From: JAQUBU01 sp036677685
Lineage (GTDB): Bacteria > Bacillota > Syntrophomonadia > Syntrophomonadales > Syntrophomonadaceae
Direction of reading: 5' to 3'
Assembly: GCA_036677685.1 (NCBI GenBank)
Contig: JAVBWA010000022.1
Span: 62,001 to 126,000 of the forward strand
DNA: 64,000 nt
The translations under genes and the position numbers were made by a program. Below, one piece after another: positions 1 through 9,455 of this stretch. Position 1 is the first letter of the stretch; every line of letters starts with the position of its first letter. Under the pieces are notes generated by a model. That model was given only the letters and a program-made list of their open reading frames with translations, searched no databases and had not been told where the DNA came from.

Positions 1-224
1 GGAATATATTCTTTTTTAATCAAAAGCTCTTGAAAGCCTTTTTTCTCCCAGTTGAATTCTCTAATGTTTTGCTCCAGAGCTTCCAGCCGTTTTAGCGAAA
101 GTTCAAGTCTTTCCTGGATGCGATTGCGTTCATATATACAGATCTGCAATTCATCACGGGCCAGTTGTTCCTGCCGTATGGATATATCCAATTTGGTCTG
201 CAGCCTGAAACGAAAAGCTTTCAT
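1..224 (-). CDS. fliJ: FliJ flagellar export chaperone, N-terminal part only
   Basis: The open frame starts at an ATG 9 bases after the fliI stop and runs off the left edge, giving about 74 residues. The peptide begins MKAFRFRLQTKLDISIRQEQ and continues as a charged, Leu/Glu/Arg-rich coiled coil, as expected for FliJ, the small cytoplasmic protein that joins the FliI-FliH ATPase to the export gate. It follows fliI directly, the usual position of fliJ. The family call rests mainly on position and coiled-coil character, because FliJ is poorly conserved. The C-terminus is outside the window. Confidence 0.8.
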   Translation of the reverse strand, partial: MKAFRFRLQTKLDISIRQEQLARDELQICIYERNRIQERLELSLKRLEALEQNIREFNWEKKGFQELLIKKEYI

Positions 225-233
225 CAGATACTC

Positions 234-1562
234 CTAGCTGTGCACGGCATATTCGAGTTTGGCAAGTGAATCTTCCAGAGAAGATTCATCATATATACCC
301 TGCTTTAAAAAATCATGACATTTATCTATAAGTACTACGGCTTCATCTATACGCGGGTTGGAACCTTTTTTATAAGCACCGATATCGATAAGGTCCCGGG
401 CTTCCTCATAGGTCGCCAACAGACTTCGGAAACGATTGGCATTCTTCATCTGCTCTTTACTAACTACATCAATCATTACCCGGCTTATACTCTGCCCAAC
501 ATCAATGGCTGGATAGAGATTGAGGGCGGCCATACTCCGGCTCAGGGCTATATGCCCATCCAGTATACCTCTCACCGCATCGGTAATCGGCTCGTTCATG
601 TCATCTCCCTCAACCAGAACGGAATATAAACCGGTAATACTCCCGTTTTCTGAAGTTCCCGCTCTCTCCAGCAATTTGGGCAGTAATGCAAAAACGGAAG
701 GTGTATATCCTCTGGTGGCCGGGGGCTCACCAATGGCTAAACCGACTTCACGTTGAGCCAGGGCAAAGCGGGTTACGGAATCCATCAATAGTAATACATC
801 TTTACCCTGATCTCTAAAATATTCAGCTATACTGGTAGCTACGAAAGCTCCTTTAAGTCTTACCAGGGCAGGCTGGTCAGAAGTTGCTACAACCACCACG
901 GAGCGGGCTAGTCCTTCCTCACCCAAGTCACGCTCCAAAAACTCTCTAACCTCGCGCCCTCTTTCGCCAATAAGAGCTATTACATTTATATCAGCATTGG
1001 TGTTCCGGGCTATCATGCCAATCAGGGTGCTTTTGCCTACTCCACTGCCGGCCATAATACCCATGCGTTGGCCTTTGCCGATAGTTATCAAACCATCAAT
1101 AGCCTTGACTCCAACCTGTAAGATTTCACTAATGCGTTTTCTTTTTAAAGGGTTTGGAGGCTGGTTCATTACCGGATAACTGCTCTCCGATTTAATCCGG
1201 CCTTTATCATCAATGGGCTCACCCAAGCCGTTTAATACCCGGCCTTTAAGCTCCATACCTACTTTCACTCTTAGGGTGGTGCCGCTAGCCAGGAGTTCAC
1301 TTCCGGGGCCAATTCCTTCAATATTGCCCAGAGGCATCAAGAGTATTTTGTTACTTCTGAAACCGGCTACTTCAGCAGGTATTAACTGCCGGTCAGCATA
1401 ATTGGTTTTTAAATAACAGAGTTCCCCAAGCTTTACCCGCGGCCCGCTGGCTTCCAGGGTCAAGCCAATCGCCTGCGAAATCTTTCCCTTTAGCTGGCAG
1501 CTTGGCGCTTTTTCCAGGGCATCAAGATATTTTTCTATGTCCAGGGCTGACTGCCTATTCAT
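234..1562 (-). CDS. fliI: FliI, flagellum-specific export ATPase
   Basis: This 442-residue protein is the F1-beta-like ATPase that powers flagellar type III export at the cytoplasmic base of the basal body. The Walker A motif AGSGVGKS lies at about residues 171-178. The run LLLMDSVTRFALAQREVGLA (Walker B and the following helix) and the GEPPATRGYTPSVF segment are typical of the family, and the length is normal. Its ATG start overlaps the end of fliH by 8 bases, which indicates translational coupling in the fliF-G-H-I-J order found in many Firmicutes. Confidence 0.96.
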   Translation of the reverse strand: MNRQSALDIEKYLDALEKAPSCQLKGKISQAIGLTLEASGPRVKLGELCYLKTNYADRQLIPAEVAGFRSNKILLMPLGNIEGIGPGSELLASGTTLRVKVGMELKGRVLNGLGEPIDDKGRIKSESSYPVMNQPPNPLKRKRISEILQVGVKAIDGLITIGKGQRMGIMAGSGVGKSTLIGMIARNTNADINVIALIGERGREVREFLERDLGEEGLARSVVVVATSDQPALVRLKGAFVATSIAEYFRDQGKDVLLLMDSVTRFALAQREVGLAIGEPPATRGYTPSVFALLPKLLERAGTSENGSITGLYSVLVEGDDMNEPITDAVRGILDGHIALSRSMAALNLYPAIDVGQSISRVMIDVVSKEQMKNANRFRSLLATYEEARDLIDIGAYKKGSNPRIDEAVVLIDKCHDFLKQGIYDESSLEDSLAKLEYAVHS

Positions 1563-2421
1563 CGGTGGTCACTTCCTGAACAGCTTTTTCCGCATTGGCA
1601 ATTCTGGTTTCCAACCTTGCATCCACAGACCCGGCATCACTTTCCAACATTAAACCGCCGGCAGCAATACGCTCATCGGCATAGATATTTATTTGTGTGT
1701 CATTACTACCAATATCGGTGAAACTCTCGGTTTCCATTACTTTAAAAATTCGCTCTACATCCTGGGGGTTTACATATACGGTAACATTGCCGGGTTGATC
1801 CAAAAAGCCCAGAGCTTCGCGGAGGATATTAATAATTACGTTTGGATTGGTCACTAATTCCCCGCCAATGACTTTTTTTGCTAAGGCCATAGCTAAACGA
1901 ACCATATCCGGTTCACTGGCTTTCATCATATTCAGTTTGGTTTGCCGGGCTTCTTCCAATAATTCTTGATTTTGCTGGATAGCCAGCAAACGATCAGCTT
2001 CTATTTCCTGCTGTGCAGTTTTTAAACCGTTTTCATACCCTTCCTTCTGGCTTTTTTCGCGAATTTGGGCGGCTTCTTGATAAACTTTTTCTCTTACTAC
2101 ATCTGCTTCTTCATGGGCATTGGATATAATTGTTTTAGCTTCATCCCTGACCTTTTCCAGGAGTTCCATTACCATATGCTCGGTTTCATTTAAAATGTTT
2201 TCGCTCTCTAATTTAAGGCGCTCCAATTCTTGTTCTTCTTTTTCAATTCGATTTTGGGCAAGCTCTTCTTCATCAAGTTCTTCAATGTCGTCTTCAGCAG
2301 CTATATTTTCCAATGAAGCCAGGCTTTCCCTTTTGATTTTTTCAAATTCATACATGGTGGAGAGATCTATTATTTTAGGCTGGGAAATGAGCAGTTCACT
2401 TCGTTTTATTATTTTAGACAA
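1555..2421 (-). CDS. fliH: FliH, regulator of the flagellar export ATPase
   Basis: This 288-residue protein has a long, Glu-rich, heptad-like middle (about residues 25-165) followed by a conserved C-terminal domain containing DMVRLAMALAKKVIGGEL, the signature of FliH/YscL proteins. FliH dimers bind FliI and hold it at the export gate. The start is TTG, with GAGG only a few bases upstream. The gene overlaps both fliG and fliI by 8 bases or nearly so. The low-complexity acidic stretch around EDDIEELDEEELAQ is ordinary for this family. Confidence 0.9.
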   Translation of the reverse strand: MSKIIKRSELLISQPKIIDLSTMYEFEKIKRESLASLENIAAEDDIEELDEEELAQNRIEKEEQELERLKLESENILNETEHMVMELLEKVRDEAKTIISNAHEEADVVREKVYQEAAQIREKSQKEGYENGLKTAQQEIEADRLLAIQQNQELLEEARQTKLNMMKASEPDMVRLAMALAKKVIGGELVTNPNVIINILREALGFLDQPGNVTVYVNPQDVERIFKVMETESFTDIGSNDTQINIYADERIAAGGLMLESDAGSVDARLETRIANAEKAVQEVTTDE

Positions 2422-3424
2422 TTACCTCATCTCCTCCGCCTCTGGCCACCACGATTTCACCAGCGTCTTCCAGGCGACGAATGATATTAACTATGCGCTG
2501 CTGCGCTTCCTCAACATCACGCAATCTAACCGGGCCCATAAACTGAATATCTTCACGCAGCATGTCGGATGCCCGGCTTGACATATTGTGGAATATCTTC
2601 TGTGATACCTCGTTGCTGGCACCCTTCAAGGCCAGAGCGAGATCCTGGGACTCAACTTCACGCAGTACGCGCTGAATGGAGCGGTCGTCGATCATTACCA
2701 CATCTTCGAATACAAACATTAGTTTCTTGATTTCTTCGGCCAGTTCGGGATCCTGAACTTCTAAAGATTCCATAATGGTTTTTTCGGTCGTGCGGTCAAC
2801 CCGGTTGATAATCTCAACCACCGCCTTGACACCGCCAGCAGCAGTAAGCTCTTGAGGTGCAATCGATGAAAGCTTGCGTTCCAAAATTCTTTCGACTTCC
2901 TTTATAACCTCAGGTGAAGTAGTGTCCATAATCGCAATTCGCTTGGCCACCTCAGACTGTCTTTCCGGAGGCAGGGCTCCTAGAATAATTGAGGCTTTTT
3001 CCGGTTCCAAGTAAGCCAGAATAAGAGCTATAGTCTGAGGATGCTCGGATTGTATAAAGTTTAACAAGTGTGAAGGCTCCGTCTTGCGTATAAAATCAAA
3101 AGGTCTGACCTGCAACGACGAAGAAATTCGTCCGATAATCTCATTGGTTTTTTCAACTCCATAGGCCTTTTCCAGAACCTCTTTGGCATAGTCAATGCCA
3201 CCTTGCCCGATGAACTGTGTGGCGAGACACATTTCATAAAACTCGTGGTAAATATCATCCATTTTTTCCGTGGGTACCTGCCGAACGTTGGCTATCTCCA
3301 GGGTTATTTGCTCTATTTCTTCCTCATTCATATGGTGAAACAATTTGGCCGACTTTTCAGGCCCTAAAAATATTAATAAATTGGCTGCTTTTTGTTTTCC
3401 ATTGAGGCTGGTTTTAATTGCCAC
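2414..3424 (-). CDS. fliG: FliG, flagellar motor switch protein
   Basis: FliG sits on the cytoplasmic face of the MS ring; its C-terminal domain carries the charged residues that interact with MotA. The conserved middle-domain segment (SEHPQTIALILAYLEP) and the C-terminal FVFEDVVMIDDRSIQ are both present, and the length (336-339 residues) is normal. I prefer the GTG at 3424, which gives MAIKTSLNGKQ and has AGGGG eight bases upstream. The GTG at 3433 overlaps that ribosome site and is less likely. fliF ends 11 bases upstream of the chosen start. Confidence 0.95.
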   Translation of the reverse strand: MAIKTSLNGKQKAANLLIFLGPEKSAKLFHHMNEEEIEQITLEIANVRQVPTEKMDDIYHEFYEMCLATQFIGQGGIDYAKEVLEKAYGVEKTNEIIGRISSSLQVRPFDFIRKTEPSHLLNFIQSEHPQTIALILAYLEPEKASIILGALPPERQSEVAKRIAIMDTTSPEVIKEVERILERKLSSIAPQELTAAGGVKAVVEIINRVDRTTEKTIMESLEVQDPELAEEIKKLMFVFEDVVMIDDRSIQRVLREVESQDLALALKGASNEVSQKIFHNMSSRASDMLREDIQFMGPVRLRDVEEAQQRIVNIIRRLEDAGEIVVARGGGDEVIV

Positions 3425-3435
3425 TATGCTCACCC

Positions 3436-5076
3436 CTATTCATCGCTTAACCAGGCTCTAAGGGCCTGCGCGGCAGTTTCAGGCTGTTCATCAATAATGC
3501 GTTCAATTTCTTCTTTAATCCGGCGTTTTTCTTTCTCTTCGGCGGATAATCCAGCATCGATCAAATCTTCAACCCTTATCTCTTCTTCAACAATAGATTC
3601 AAAGCCAGCCGCAGCTAATGCTGCCTCTTCTTCCGCTTTCTGTCTGGCTATCATAGCCTGCCGCCGCTTTATCAACACCCATACCAGGAGCCCAATGGCC
3701 ACCGCTAACAGAGCAATTATCCAGGGTGTATATGGTGATTGCATAACTTTATCCATAGTCCCCTGGGAAGAGACCGGTACCGGTTCGGTTATAAAATCCA
3801 CAAAAGCGACTGAAATGTTGTCTTCCAGACGAACCGTTTCATTATCTCGGTTTTCCCTCAAACCACAGGCGGTAGCCACAATGTTGCGGATCTTTTCGAC
3901 CTTGGCTTCTTCGGTATCTCCTATATTGGCGTTTTCAGTGCCTTTATTGTTGACTAAAACCGCAACGGTTAAATAATCGTATTTGACTTCTCCCTGGGCC
4001 ATTTTGGTTGATGTTTCGGTTTTGTTGAGTTCATAATTCCTAATCTTGCTGCTCTTGTCATAACTGTAAGTTCCCGTTCCAGTATCAGCTTCCTGATACT
4101 GCGGAATGTTGGTATCGGTTCCGGGAACTGCCGCATTGTTCGTGGTAGTACCCTCTCCTGAATCTTTCTTTATCTCCTCACTCCGGACGAATGGTCCTTT
4201 GTCATCATGGGTATACTTTTCATCCATCTGTTCCTGGTCATCAAAGTTTAAATCCGCGTTTACGCGTACCACGGAGTTGTCTTTACCCAGGCTTTTATCC
4301 AGCATGCTCTGAATGGCTTCCTGTTTTTCCTTTTCGAATTGCTTTTTAATCTCCATCTGGATTTTCATAATCGCAGTGGCATCACCTTCGGGATCAGGCA
4401 AGTTGTCGGAAACCAAATTCCCGCCCTGGTCAACAATTACCACATTTTCCGTGGTAAGATTTTCAACACTGTTGGCCACCAGATTAATAATCCCTTGAAT
4501 CTCCTTGGGAGTAAGCTTCTCGCCTTCTTTAGTATTAACTACTACCGATGCCTTGGGCAATTCCTCATTATCGGAATACAAAGTCGGCTCCGGCAAGGCT
4601 AAATTAACCTTCGCTGCTTTAACCTTGTCCAAGCTCTGAATACTCCGGGCAAGTTCTCCCTGCAAGGCCATCTGGTATTTCACTTTTTTATCGGTTTGAG
4701 TTTCGCCAAAACTACTTTCCTGGAAGAGTTCAAAGCCAGTTTCGCCTCGGGGCAGGTTCTCGCTGGCTAATTGTAAGCGGGTTTTATCTTTGACTTCAGG
4801 GGAAACAAGAATGGTCGTGCCGCTGTCTTCTAACTCGTATGGTATTTTTCCTTCATCCAGAATGGCTATGATCTGGGCGGCATCTTTTTTATCCAACTCA
4901 GTATATAAAACATCATAAGGTGTTTCAGAGCCCGCAGTAAATACCAGAATTACTGCAGCTGCTGCTATTAATAAAGCAGCAGCTCCGAAAAGCACTTTTT
5001 GATTCAAACTCAATTTTGTCCAGGCTTCCTTAATTCGCACACCTGTTTGCCTGACGTTGTTTACAAAAGTCTCCAT
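3436..5076 (-). CDS. fliF: FliF, flagellar MS-ring protein
   Basis: This 546-residue membrane protein forms the MS ring. It has an N-terminal membrane helix (about residues 27-47, rich in AALLIAAAAVILVF), a periplasmic region with ring-building motifs including the segment ASVVVNTKEGEKL, and a second membrane helix near residue 450 (WIIALLAVAIGLLVWVLI). The short, acidic cytoplasmic tail ends QALRAWLSDE, the type of C-terminal motif that binds FliG. The ATG start is preceded by GGGAG. It is the first large gene after flgB-flgC-fliE and is expected to be co-transcribed with fliG. Confidence 0.96.
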   Translation of the reverse strand: METFVNNVRQTGVRIKEAWTKLSLNQKVLFGAAALLIAAAAVILVFTAGSETPYDVLYTELDKKDAAQIIAILDEGKIPYELEDSGTTILVSPEVKDKTRLQLASENLPRGETGFELFQESSFGETQTDKKVKYQMALQGELARSIQSLDKVKAAKVNLALPEPTLYSDNEELPKASVVVNTKEGEKLTPKEIQGIINLVANSVENLTTENVVIVDQGGNLVSDNLPDPEGDATAIMKIQMEIKKQFEKEKQEAIQSMLDKSLGKDNSVVRVNADLNFDDQEQMDEKYTHDDKGPFVRSEEIKKDSGEGTTTNNAAVPGTDTNIPQYQEADTGTGTYSYDKSSKIRNYELNKTETSTKMAQGEVKYDYLTVAVLVNNKGTENANIGDTEEAKVEKIRNIVATACGLRENRDNETVRLEDNISVAFVDFITEPVPVSSQGTMDKVMQSPYTPWIIALLAVAIGLLVWVLIKRRQAMIARQKAEEEAALAAAGFESIVEEEIRVEDLIDAGLSAEEKEKRRIKEEIERIIDEQPETAAQALRAWLSDE

Positions 5077-5099
5077 CGTTCAACTCCCAAAACTAGATT

Positions 5100-5420
5100 C
5101 TATAATTGTATGCGCATTAAGTCCTGATAGGCTTCCACGATTTTATTCCTAACCTCAACAGTTAGCTGTAAAGCCATGTTTGCCTTTTCATAAGCCAGTA
5201 TGGTGTTATGTAAATAGGTCTCATCACCCAGAGCAAGTTTTTCTGCGCTTGCAGAGGCTTCGTTCTGCAAATCGTTAACCTCCGACAAAGCGTTCTTGAG
5301 ATAGCTAAAAAATCCACCTTCTCCAGTACTCTGAGTTTCAGCGGCATTAGTTGATGCATCTTTTTGCACAAGTCCGGCAGTTCCTGCCATATGCCTGATA
5401 TCCGTTGCACCCAACTTCAT
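5100..5420 (-). CDS. fliE: FliE, flagellar hook-basal body protein
   Basis: This 106-residue protein has the normal FliE length. The conserved C-terminal half contains NDLQNEASASAEKLALGD and the family-typical ending YQDLMRIQL. FliE links the MS ring to the proximal rod and is among the first substrates exported. The N-terminal 25 residues are poorly conserved, as is usual. The gene lies between flgC (12 bases upstream) and fliF, the standard order. The ATG has GGAGG close upstream. Confidence 0.92.
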   Translation of the reverse strand: MKLGATDIRHMAGTAGLVQKDASTNAAETQSTGEGGFFSYLKNALSEVNDLQNEASASAEKLALGDETYLHNTILAYEKANMALQLTVEVRNKIVEAYQDLMRIQL

Positions 5421-5432
5421 CTGCTATCCTCC

Positions 5433-5900
5433 CTATCTTCCGATATCCAAAGCTCTCGCAGCCATGCTTTTGCTGGCTTCGATCATCTTCGCATTTGCTT
5501 CATAGGCCCTGGTTGAAGAAATCATATTAATCATTTCTTCAACTATATTAACATTGGGATAATTAACGTAACCTTGTTCATCAGCATCCGGATTGGAGGG
5601 TTCATATACCCTGCGAAAAGGTGCTTCCTCTTCAGTTATAGACCTTATTTCCTTAACCCGCACCCCGGTTCCAATGGTCTTGGCCTTAACTTCTTCGGAA
5701 TCCAGAACATCCTGAAAACTACGTACGCCGGTTTGAGCTTTCCGGGCTTCAAACACAACGACCTGCCGGCGGTATGGACCCTGTCCGTTTTGTACCCGGG
5801 TAGTTTCCACATTTGCCATGTTGTTGGCGATGGTATCCATGCGAAGACGCTGGGCGGTCAAACCTGATGCACTGATATCAATAGTATCCAAAAAGCCCAC
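5433..5900 (-). CDS. flgC: FlgC, flagellar proximal rod protein
   Basis: This 155-residue rod protein carries the N-terminal rod/hook signature (ISASGLTAQRLRMDTIANNM) and the C-terminal partner segment (INMISSTRAYEANAKMIEAS). Both helices pair in the assembled rod. The length is normal. The likely start is a GTG with GGGGG upstream, since no closer ATG exists. It is 4 bases from flgB and 12 from fliE, so the three genes are surely one transcript. Confidence 0.94.
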   Translation of the reverse strand: MGFLDTIDISASGLTAQRLRMDTIANNMANVETTRVQNGQGPYRRQVVVFEARKAQTGVRSFQDVLDSEEVKAKTIGTGVRVKEIRSITEEEAPFRRVYEPSNPDADEQGYVNYPNVNIVEEMINMISSTRAYEANAKMIEASKSMAARALDIGR

Positions 5901-5904
5901 AACT

Positions 5905-6342
5905 CTACCCCCTTCCGGTTATAGCCATTCGCAACAGTTTAATCTCATTGCTCATGCTCTGACCAAGCGCATCATAGTTAATTTTATTTTTAGTAAACTT
6001 GGCCATTTCGGTATCAATATCCACATTGTTTTCATCATTTCTGAAACTGAGTTCCTTTAGAACCCGGGTTTCAGGCTGAAAATTCTCAATAGTTTGTCCT
6101 TCGTTTCCACTCTTTATTTGAATATGCCTTTCATTGGTCACACTCAACTTTCCGGAATCCGTTTCAATGTCACCTTCCAACAATCTTTTCATATTTTCTT
6201 CAAAAACAACTTCACTGCGTTTAAATTTGGGAGTATCCACATTGGCAATGTTGTTGGCTATAACATCATTTCTCAAAATAGCGGTATCCATGGCTTTATT
6301 TATTATGGTGTTGGTTTTGGAATTAAAAATTTTTTCCAGCAA
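5905..6342 (-). CDS. flgB: FlgB, flagellar proximal rod protein
   Basis: This rod protein has the family motif LRNDVIANNIANVDTPKFKR and ends with a helix that fits FlgB. I place the start at TTG 6342 because TTAGGAG lies seven bases before it. A longer reading from an ATG at 6366 would place that ribosome site inside the coding sequence. The chosen protein has 145 residues. This is the first gene of the flagellar operon in the window, with about 220 bases to the codY terminator. Confidence 0.9.
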   Translation of the reverse strand: MLEKIFNSKTNTIINKAMDTAILRNDVIANNIANVDTPKFKRSEVVFEENMKRLLEGDIETDSGKLSVTNERHIQIKSGNEGQTIENFQPETRVLKELSFRNDENNVDIDTEMAKFTKNKINYDALGQSMSNEIKLLRMAITGRG

Positions 6343-6402
6343 AATATCACTCCTAACTATTAGCACCTGAATTTACTTCTATTTTCTTTGCCAAATTCCT
6401 TC

Positions 6403-6432
6403 TTTATAACTGCTAATATATGTTAGTTGCAA
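6403..6432 (-). promoter_or_regulatory. Possible promoter of the flgB operon
   Basis: Reading the minus strand, TTGCAA (6432-6427) is followed by an 18-base spacer and TATAAA (6408-6403), a fair match to a vegetative promoter. It lies about 60 bases before the flgB ribosome site. I did not find a good sigma-D flagellar promoter. The surrounding DNA is very AT-rich, so chance matches are likely. Confidence 0.3.
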
Positions 6433-6560
6433 ACAAAATTATGCAAATGTTGATTTTTTTCTGTGTTTTTCCAAAAGTAAATGTTTCTTAACAATATCCT
6501 CCCATTTTCTATAGTTCTACCTCAATTTCTAATATCCTTCTCTTTACAATAAAATCATTT

Positions 6561-6595
6561 AAACATAAAAATGGCTGACCGTATAGTCAGCCATT
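6561..6595 (-). terminator. Rho-independent terminator after codY
   Basis: A perfect 10-bp stem, AATGGCTGAC pairing with GTCAGCCATT around a 6-base loop, is followed on the minus strand by TTTTATGTTT. It ends transcription of the xerC-hslV-hslU-codY operon before the flgB promoter region. The rest of the 6343-6693 gap is AT-rich and shows no gene. Confidence 0.8.
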
Positions 6596-6693
6596 AGTCC
6601 TACAACATTATGGTTAATTTGACATAGAGCAGTATAATTCGTATTTTTTTGGCAGTACGTCTCTATTTGTCATTTTTGTATATATTTTACTTG

Positions 6694-7482
6694 TTAGGCG
6701 TTATTCCTCAACTCTTCAAATAGAAAATCATTTAAAACTTTAATGTAAGTTCCTTTCATTCCCAAAGATCTTGATTCAATAACTCCGGCACTCTCAAATT
6801 TGCGTAAAGCACTTACGATAACCGAACGGGTAATCCCAACCTTGTCCGCAATGCGGCTGGCAACTAACAGACCTTCCTTGCCGTTAAGTTCGGCTATGAT
6901 ATGATCAATAGCTTCTTTTTCCGAATACGATAAAGTAGCCAGGGCAATTTGCACCGAAGCACGTTTTCTTGCCTCTTCTTCAATGCGCTCAGTTCGGATA
7001 CGCATTATTTCATTAGCCATAACAATGGCTCCATATTCGATCAGGACGATATCTTCGTCACTAAAACCGGTGTTTTCCCGCATAAGAATTAAAGTGCCAA
7101 TGCGACGTGCTCCGCCAAATACTGGAGTAATCGACCAAATGCGTGTTGAGCAATTGCAATTGATATTATTGGTATTGAACAAGCACTTGCGCCCATCCTT
7201 AAAAATTATATTGGTCTGAGTTTCATAAATGTTCAACAATTCCTGGTTAAAACTTTCCGGAAAACGTTCGGCATGATTTTTCAGTTCTTCAATCTGATCA
7301 CAAGCTACACCTTCACTAAATGCGTATCCACCTATCTGCCCTCTTCTGCCCACAATAAAAACCGTACATTCCAAATTTCTGGACAACACCTCGGCTATTT
7401 CAAAAAAATCAACCGGATGTCCTGCAATTTTCTGAAGTATCTTATTTATTGAACGAGATTTTTCCAACAATGATTTTGGCAT
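6694..7482 (-). CDS. codY: CodY, GTP- and branched-chain-amino-acid-sensing repressor
   Basis: This 262-residue protein has the normal CodY length. An N-terminal GAF domain (about residues 1-155) binds isoleucine and valine, and the C-terminal winged helix-turn-helix contains ASRIADKVGITRSVIVSAL, the strongly conserved CodY recognition helix. CodY represses nutrient-acquisition, motility and sporulation genes while cells are well fed. The ATG has AGGGGGTG upstream. It is the last gene after xerC-hslV-hslU, as in Bacillus, and is followed by a terminator and then flagellar genes. Confidence 0.97.
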   Translation of the reverse strand: MPKSLLEKSRSINKILQKIAGHPVDFFEIAEVLSRNLECTVFIVGRRGQIGGYAFSEGVACDQIEELKNHAERFPESFNQELLNIYETQTNIIFKDGRKCLFNTNNINCNCSTRIWSITPVFGGARRIGTLILMRENTGFSDEDIVLIEYGAIVMANEIMRIRTERIEEEARKRASVQIALATLSYSEKEAIDHIIAELNGKEGLLVASRIADKVGITRSVIVSALRKFESAGVIESRSLGMKGTYIKVLNDFLFEELRNNA

Positions 7483-7493
7483 CTAATCACCCC

Positions 7494-8894
7494 CTATAAA
7501 ATATACCTGCTAAGGTCATCATTCTCAACGATTTCCTGCAATCTTTGAGAAACATAGTTGACATCTATACTTATTTCCTGCCCCGCCATTGAAGGAGCCT
7601 CAAAAAGAAGTTCCTCCAATACTTTTTCCATCACCGTATGTAAACGTCGGGCACCTATATTTTCGGTCCGGCTGTTTACCTCAAAAGCTATTTCAGCTAT
7701 ATACGCTACGGCTTCAGGCGTAAAATCAACAACCAGGTTCTCGGTAGAGAGCAAAGCCTTATATTGTTTAAGCAAAGAATTGCGGGGTTCACTCAGTATT
7801 CTCTGCAAATCATTTTTATTCAGGCTTTCCAATTCTACTCTGATGGGGAACCTTCCCTGTAATTCCGGTATCAAATCAGATGGTTTGCTTATATGAAAAG
7901 CCCCGGCAGCTATAAACAGAACATGATCTGTTTTAGCCGGACCATGTTTGGTAACTACCGTGGAACCTTCTACTATAGGCAAAATATCGCGCTGCACACC
8001 TCCTCGAGAAACATCCGGGCCATAGCTGTTTTCTTTGCCCGCAATCTTATCTATTTCATCCAGAAATACAATCCCATCTTCTTCAACCCGCTTAATAGCC
8101 TCCCGGCGAATCTCATCCATATCCAGCAAGGCCTGGCTTTCCTCCTGGGTAAGAATTCTCCTGGCTTCCTCCAATTTCACTTTACGTTTCTTTTTATTTT
8201 TGGGAATTATATTGCCCAGCATATCCTGAAGATTAATACCCATTTCCTCAACCCCGGAACCTGAAATTATTTCCATGAAGGAGGGGTTTTTCTCTTCCAC
8301 ATCTATCTCAACAATTTCGTCTTCCAATTCAAGGCGGGAAATCTTTTGTTTAATTATCTTCCTCTGTTCGATTATTTCATGAGTGCGACGGTCCTGCTCC
8401 TCATCTATCTCATTGTTGTCCTGACCTTGGCCCAGCAGAAACTCAAAGGGATTTTTGGGAGTTCTGGGCTTTTTAGCGGGCAAAGGAAGCAAGTATTCAA
8501 CCAAACGTTCTTCAGCCAATTGACGCCCTTTTTCTTCTACGCTCTCCATTTTTTCCTGTTTAACCATCCGGATTGACGTTTCCACCAAATCCCTGATAAT
8601 TGAATCAACATCTCGCCCTACATAACCGACTTCAGTAAACTTGCTGGCCTCCACCTTAATAAACGGAGCTTTAACCAGCTTGGCCAAACGCCGTGCAATT
8701 TCGGTTTTACCTACCCCGGTCGAGCCAATCATAATAATATTTTTGGGATAGATCTCTTCACTAATCTCGGGGGGCAGTTGCTTTCTGCGATACCGGTTCC
8801 TTAGTGCAATAGCTACCGCTTTTTTAGCTGCCTTTTGTCCAACAATATATTTATCCAGTTCTTCAATAATCTCTTTGGGTGTTAAATTGTGCAA
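7494..8894 (-). CDS. hslU: HslU (ClpY), ATPase of the HslUV protease
   Basis: This 466-residue AAA+ unfoldase feeds proteins to HslV. The P-loop GSTGVGKTE is near residue 57, the pore motif region KFTEVGYVGRDVDS follows, and the Walker B segment IVFLDEIDKIAG is near residue 275. The C-terminus ends DDLSRYIL, the type of tail that inserts into HslV. The intermediate I-domain (about residues 110-240) is present. The start is TTG with AAAGGAG upstream. hslV lies 23 bases upstream and codY 11 bases downstream. Confidence 0.96.
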   Translation of the reverse strand: MHNLTPKEIIEELDKYIVGQKAAKKAVAIALRNRYRRKQLPPEISEEIYPKNIIMIGSTGVGKTEIARRLAKLVKAPFIKVEASKFTEVGYVGRDVDSIIRDLVETSIRMVKQEKMESVEEKGRQLAEERLVEYLLPLPAKKPRTPKNPFEFLLGQGQDNNEIDEEQDRRTHEIIEQRKIIKQKISRLELEDEIVEIDVEEKNPSFMEIISGSGVEEMGINLQDMLGNIIPKNKKKRKVKLEEARRILTQEESQALLDMDEIRREAIKRVEEDGIVFLDEIDKIAGKENSYGPDVSRGGVQRDILPIVEGSTVVTKHGPAKTDHVLFIAAGAFHISKPSDLIPELQGRFPIRVELESLNKNDLQRILSEPRNSLLKQYKALLSTENLVVDFTPEAVAYIAEIAFEVNSRTENIGARRLHTVMEKVLEELLFEAPSMAGQEISIDVNYVSQRLQEIVENDDLSRYIL

Positions 8895-8917
8895 ATCTAT
8901 GAATCTCCTTTGTCTTA

Positions 8918-9451
8918 TTATTCAATAATTTCCACAGAAATATGGTCATTGGTATATATACAAATATCCGCCGCTATTTTCAACGACTCAACTGCTATGT
9001 CAGCTGCAGGCATTTCCGTGAACTTGCTTAAAGCACGGGCGGCCGCCAACGCATAAGCCCCGCCGGAGCCAATAGCGCTTATGCCATCATCAGGCTCAAT
9101 CAATTCGCCATTACCCGAAATTATAAACATCTTCTCCCTGTCGGCTACAATTAAAAGGGCTTCCAGCTTGCGCAGCACCCGGTCCGATCTCCATTCTTTG
9201 GCTATTTCAACTGCTGCCTTGGTTAGATTCCCGCCGGCTTGTTTGAGTTTTTCCTCGAACTTCGCAAAGAGTGTAAAAGCATCTGCAACTGCTCCCGCAA
9301 AACCTGCTATAACACGACCTTCGTAGATCCTTCTAATTTTATTGGCATTGTGTTTCATCACTGTATTCTGACCAAAGGTTACTTGTCCATCACCGGCAAT
9401 TGCAGTCTGGTTCCCCTTTTTTACCGCTACTATGGTTGTAGCTTCAAACAT
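8918..9451 (-). CDS. hslV: HslV (ClpQ), proteasome-like peptidase subunit
   Basis: The chosen ATG at 9451 has GGAGG seven bases upstream and gives 177 residues, beginning MFEATTIVAVKKG. HslV is an N-terminal-nucleophile hydrolase, and the first Thr of TTIVAV is the expected catalytic residue after removal of a short MFEA propeptide. Family motifs IAGDGQVTFG and RVIAGFAGAVADAF are present. A longer frame up to 9481 would overlap xerC and has no ribosome site. The start lies 4 bases after the xerC stop, implying coupling. Confidence 0.95.
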   Translation of the reverse strand: MFEATTIVAVKKGNQTAIAGDGQVTFGQNTVMKHNANKIRRIYEGRVIAGFAGAVADAFTLFAKFEEKLKQAGGNLTKAAVEIAKEWRSDRVLRKLEALLIVADREKMFIISGNGELIEPDDGISAIGSGGAYALAAARALSKFTEMPAADIAVESLKIAADICIYTNDHISVEIIE

Positions 9452-9455
9452 ATGA

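Noticed and set aside
2120..2581. A 153-codon plus-strand frame rich in Ser
   Set aside because: It is antisense to fliH and fliG; the Ser-rich sequence is the mirror of the Glu-rich coiled coil.
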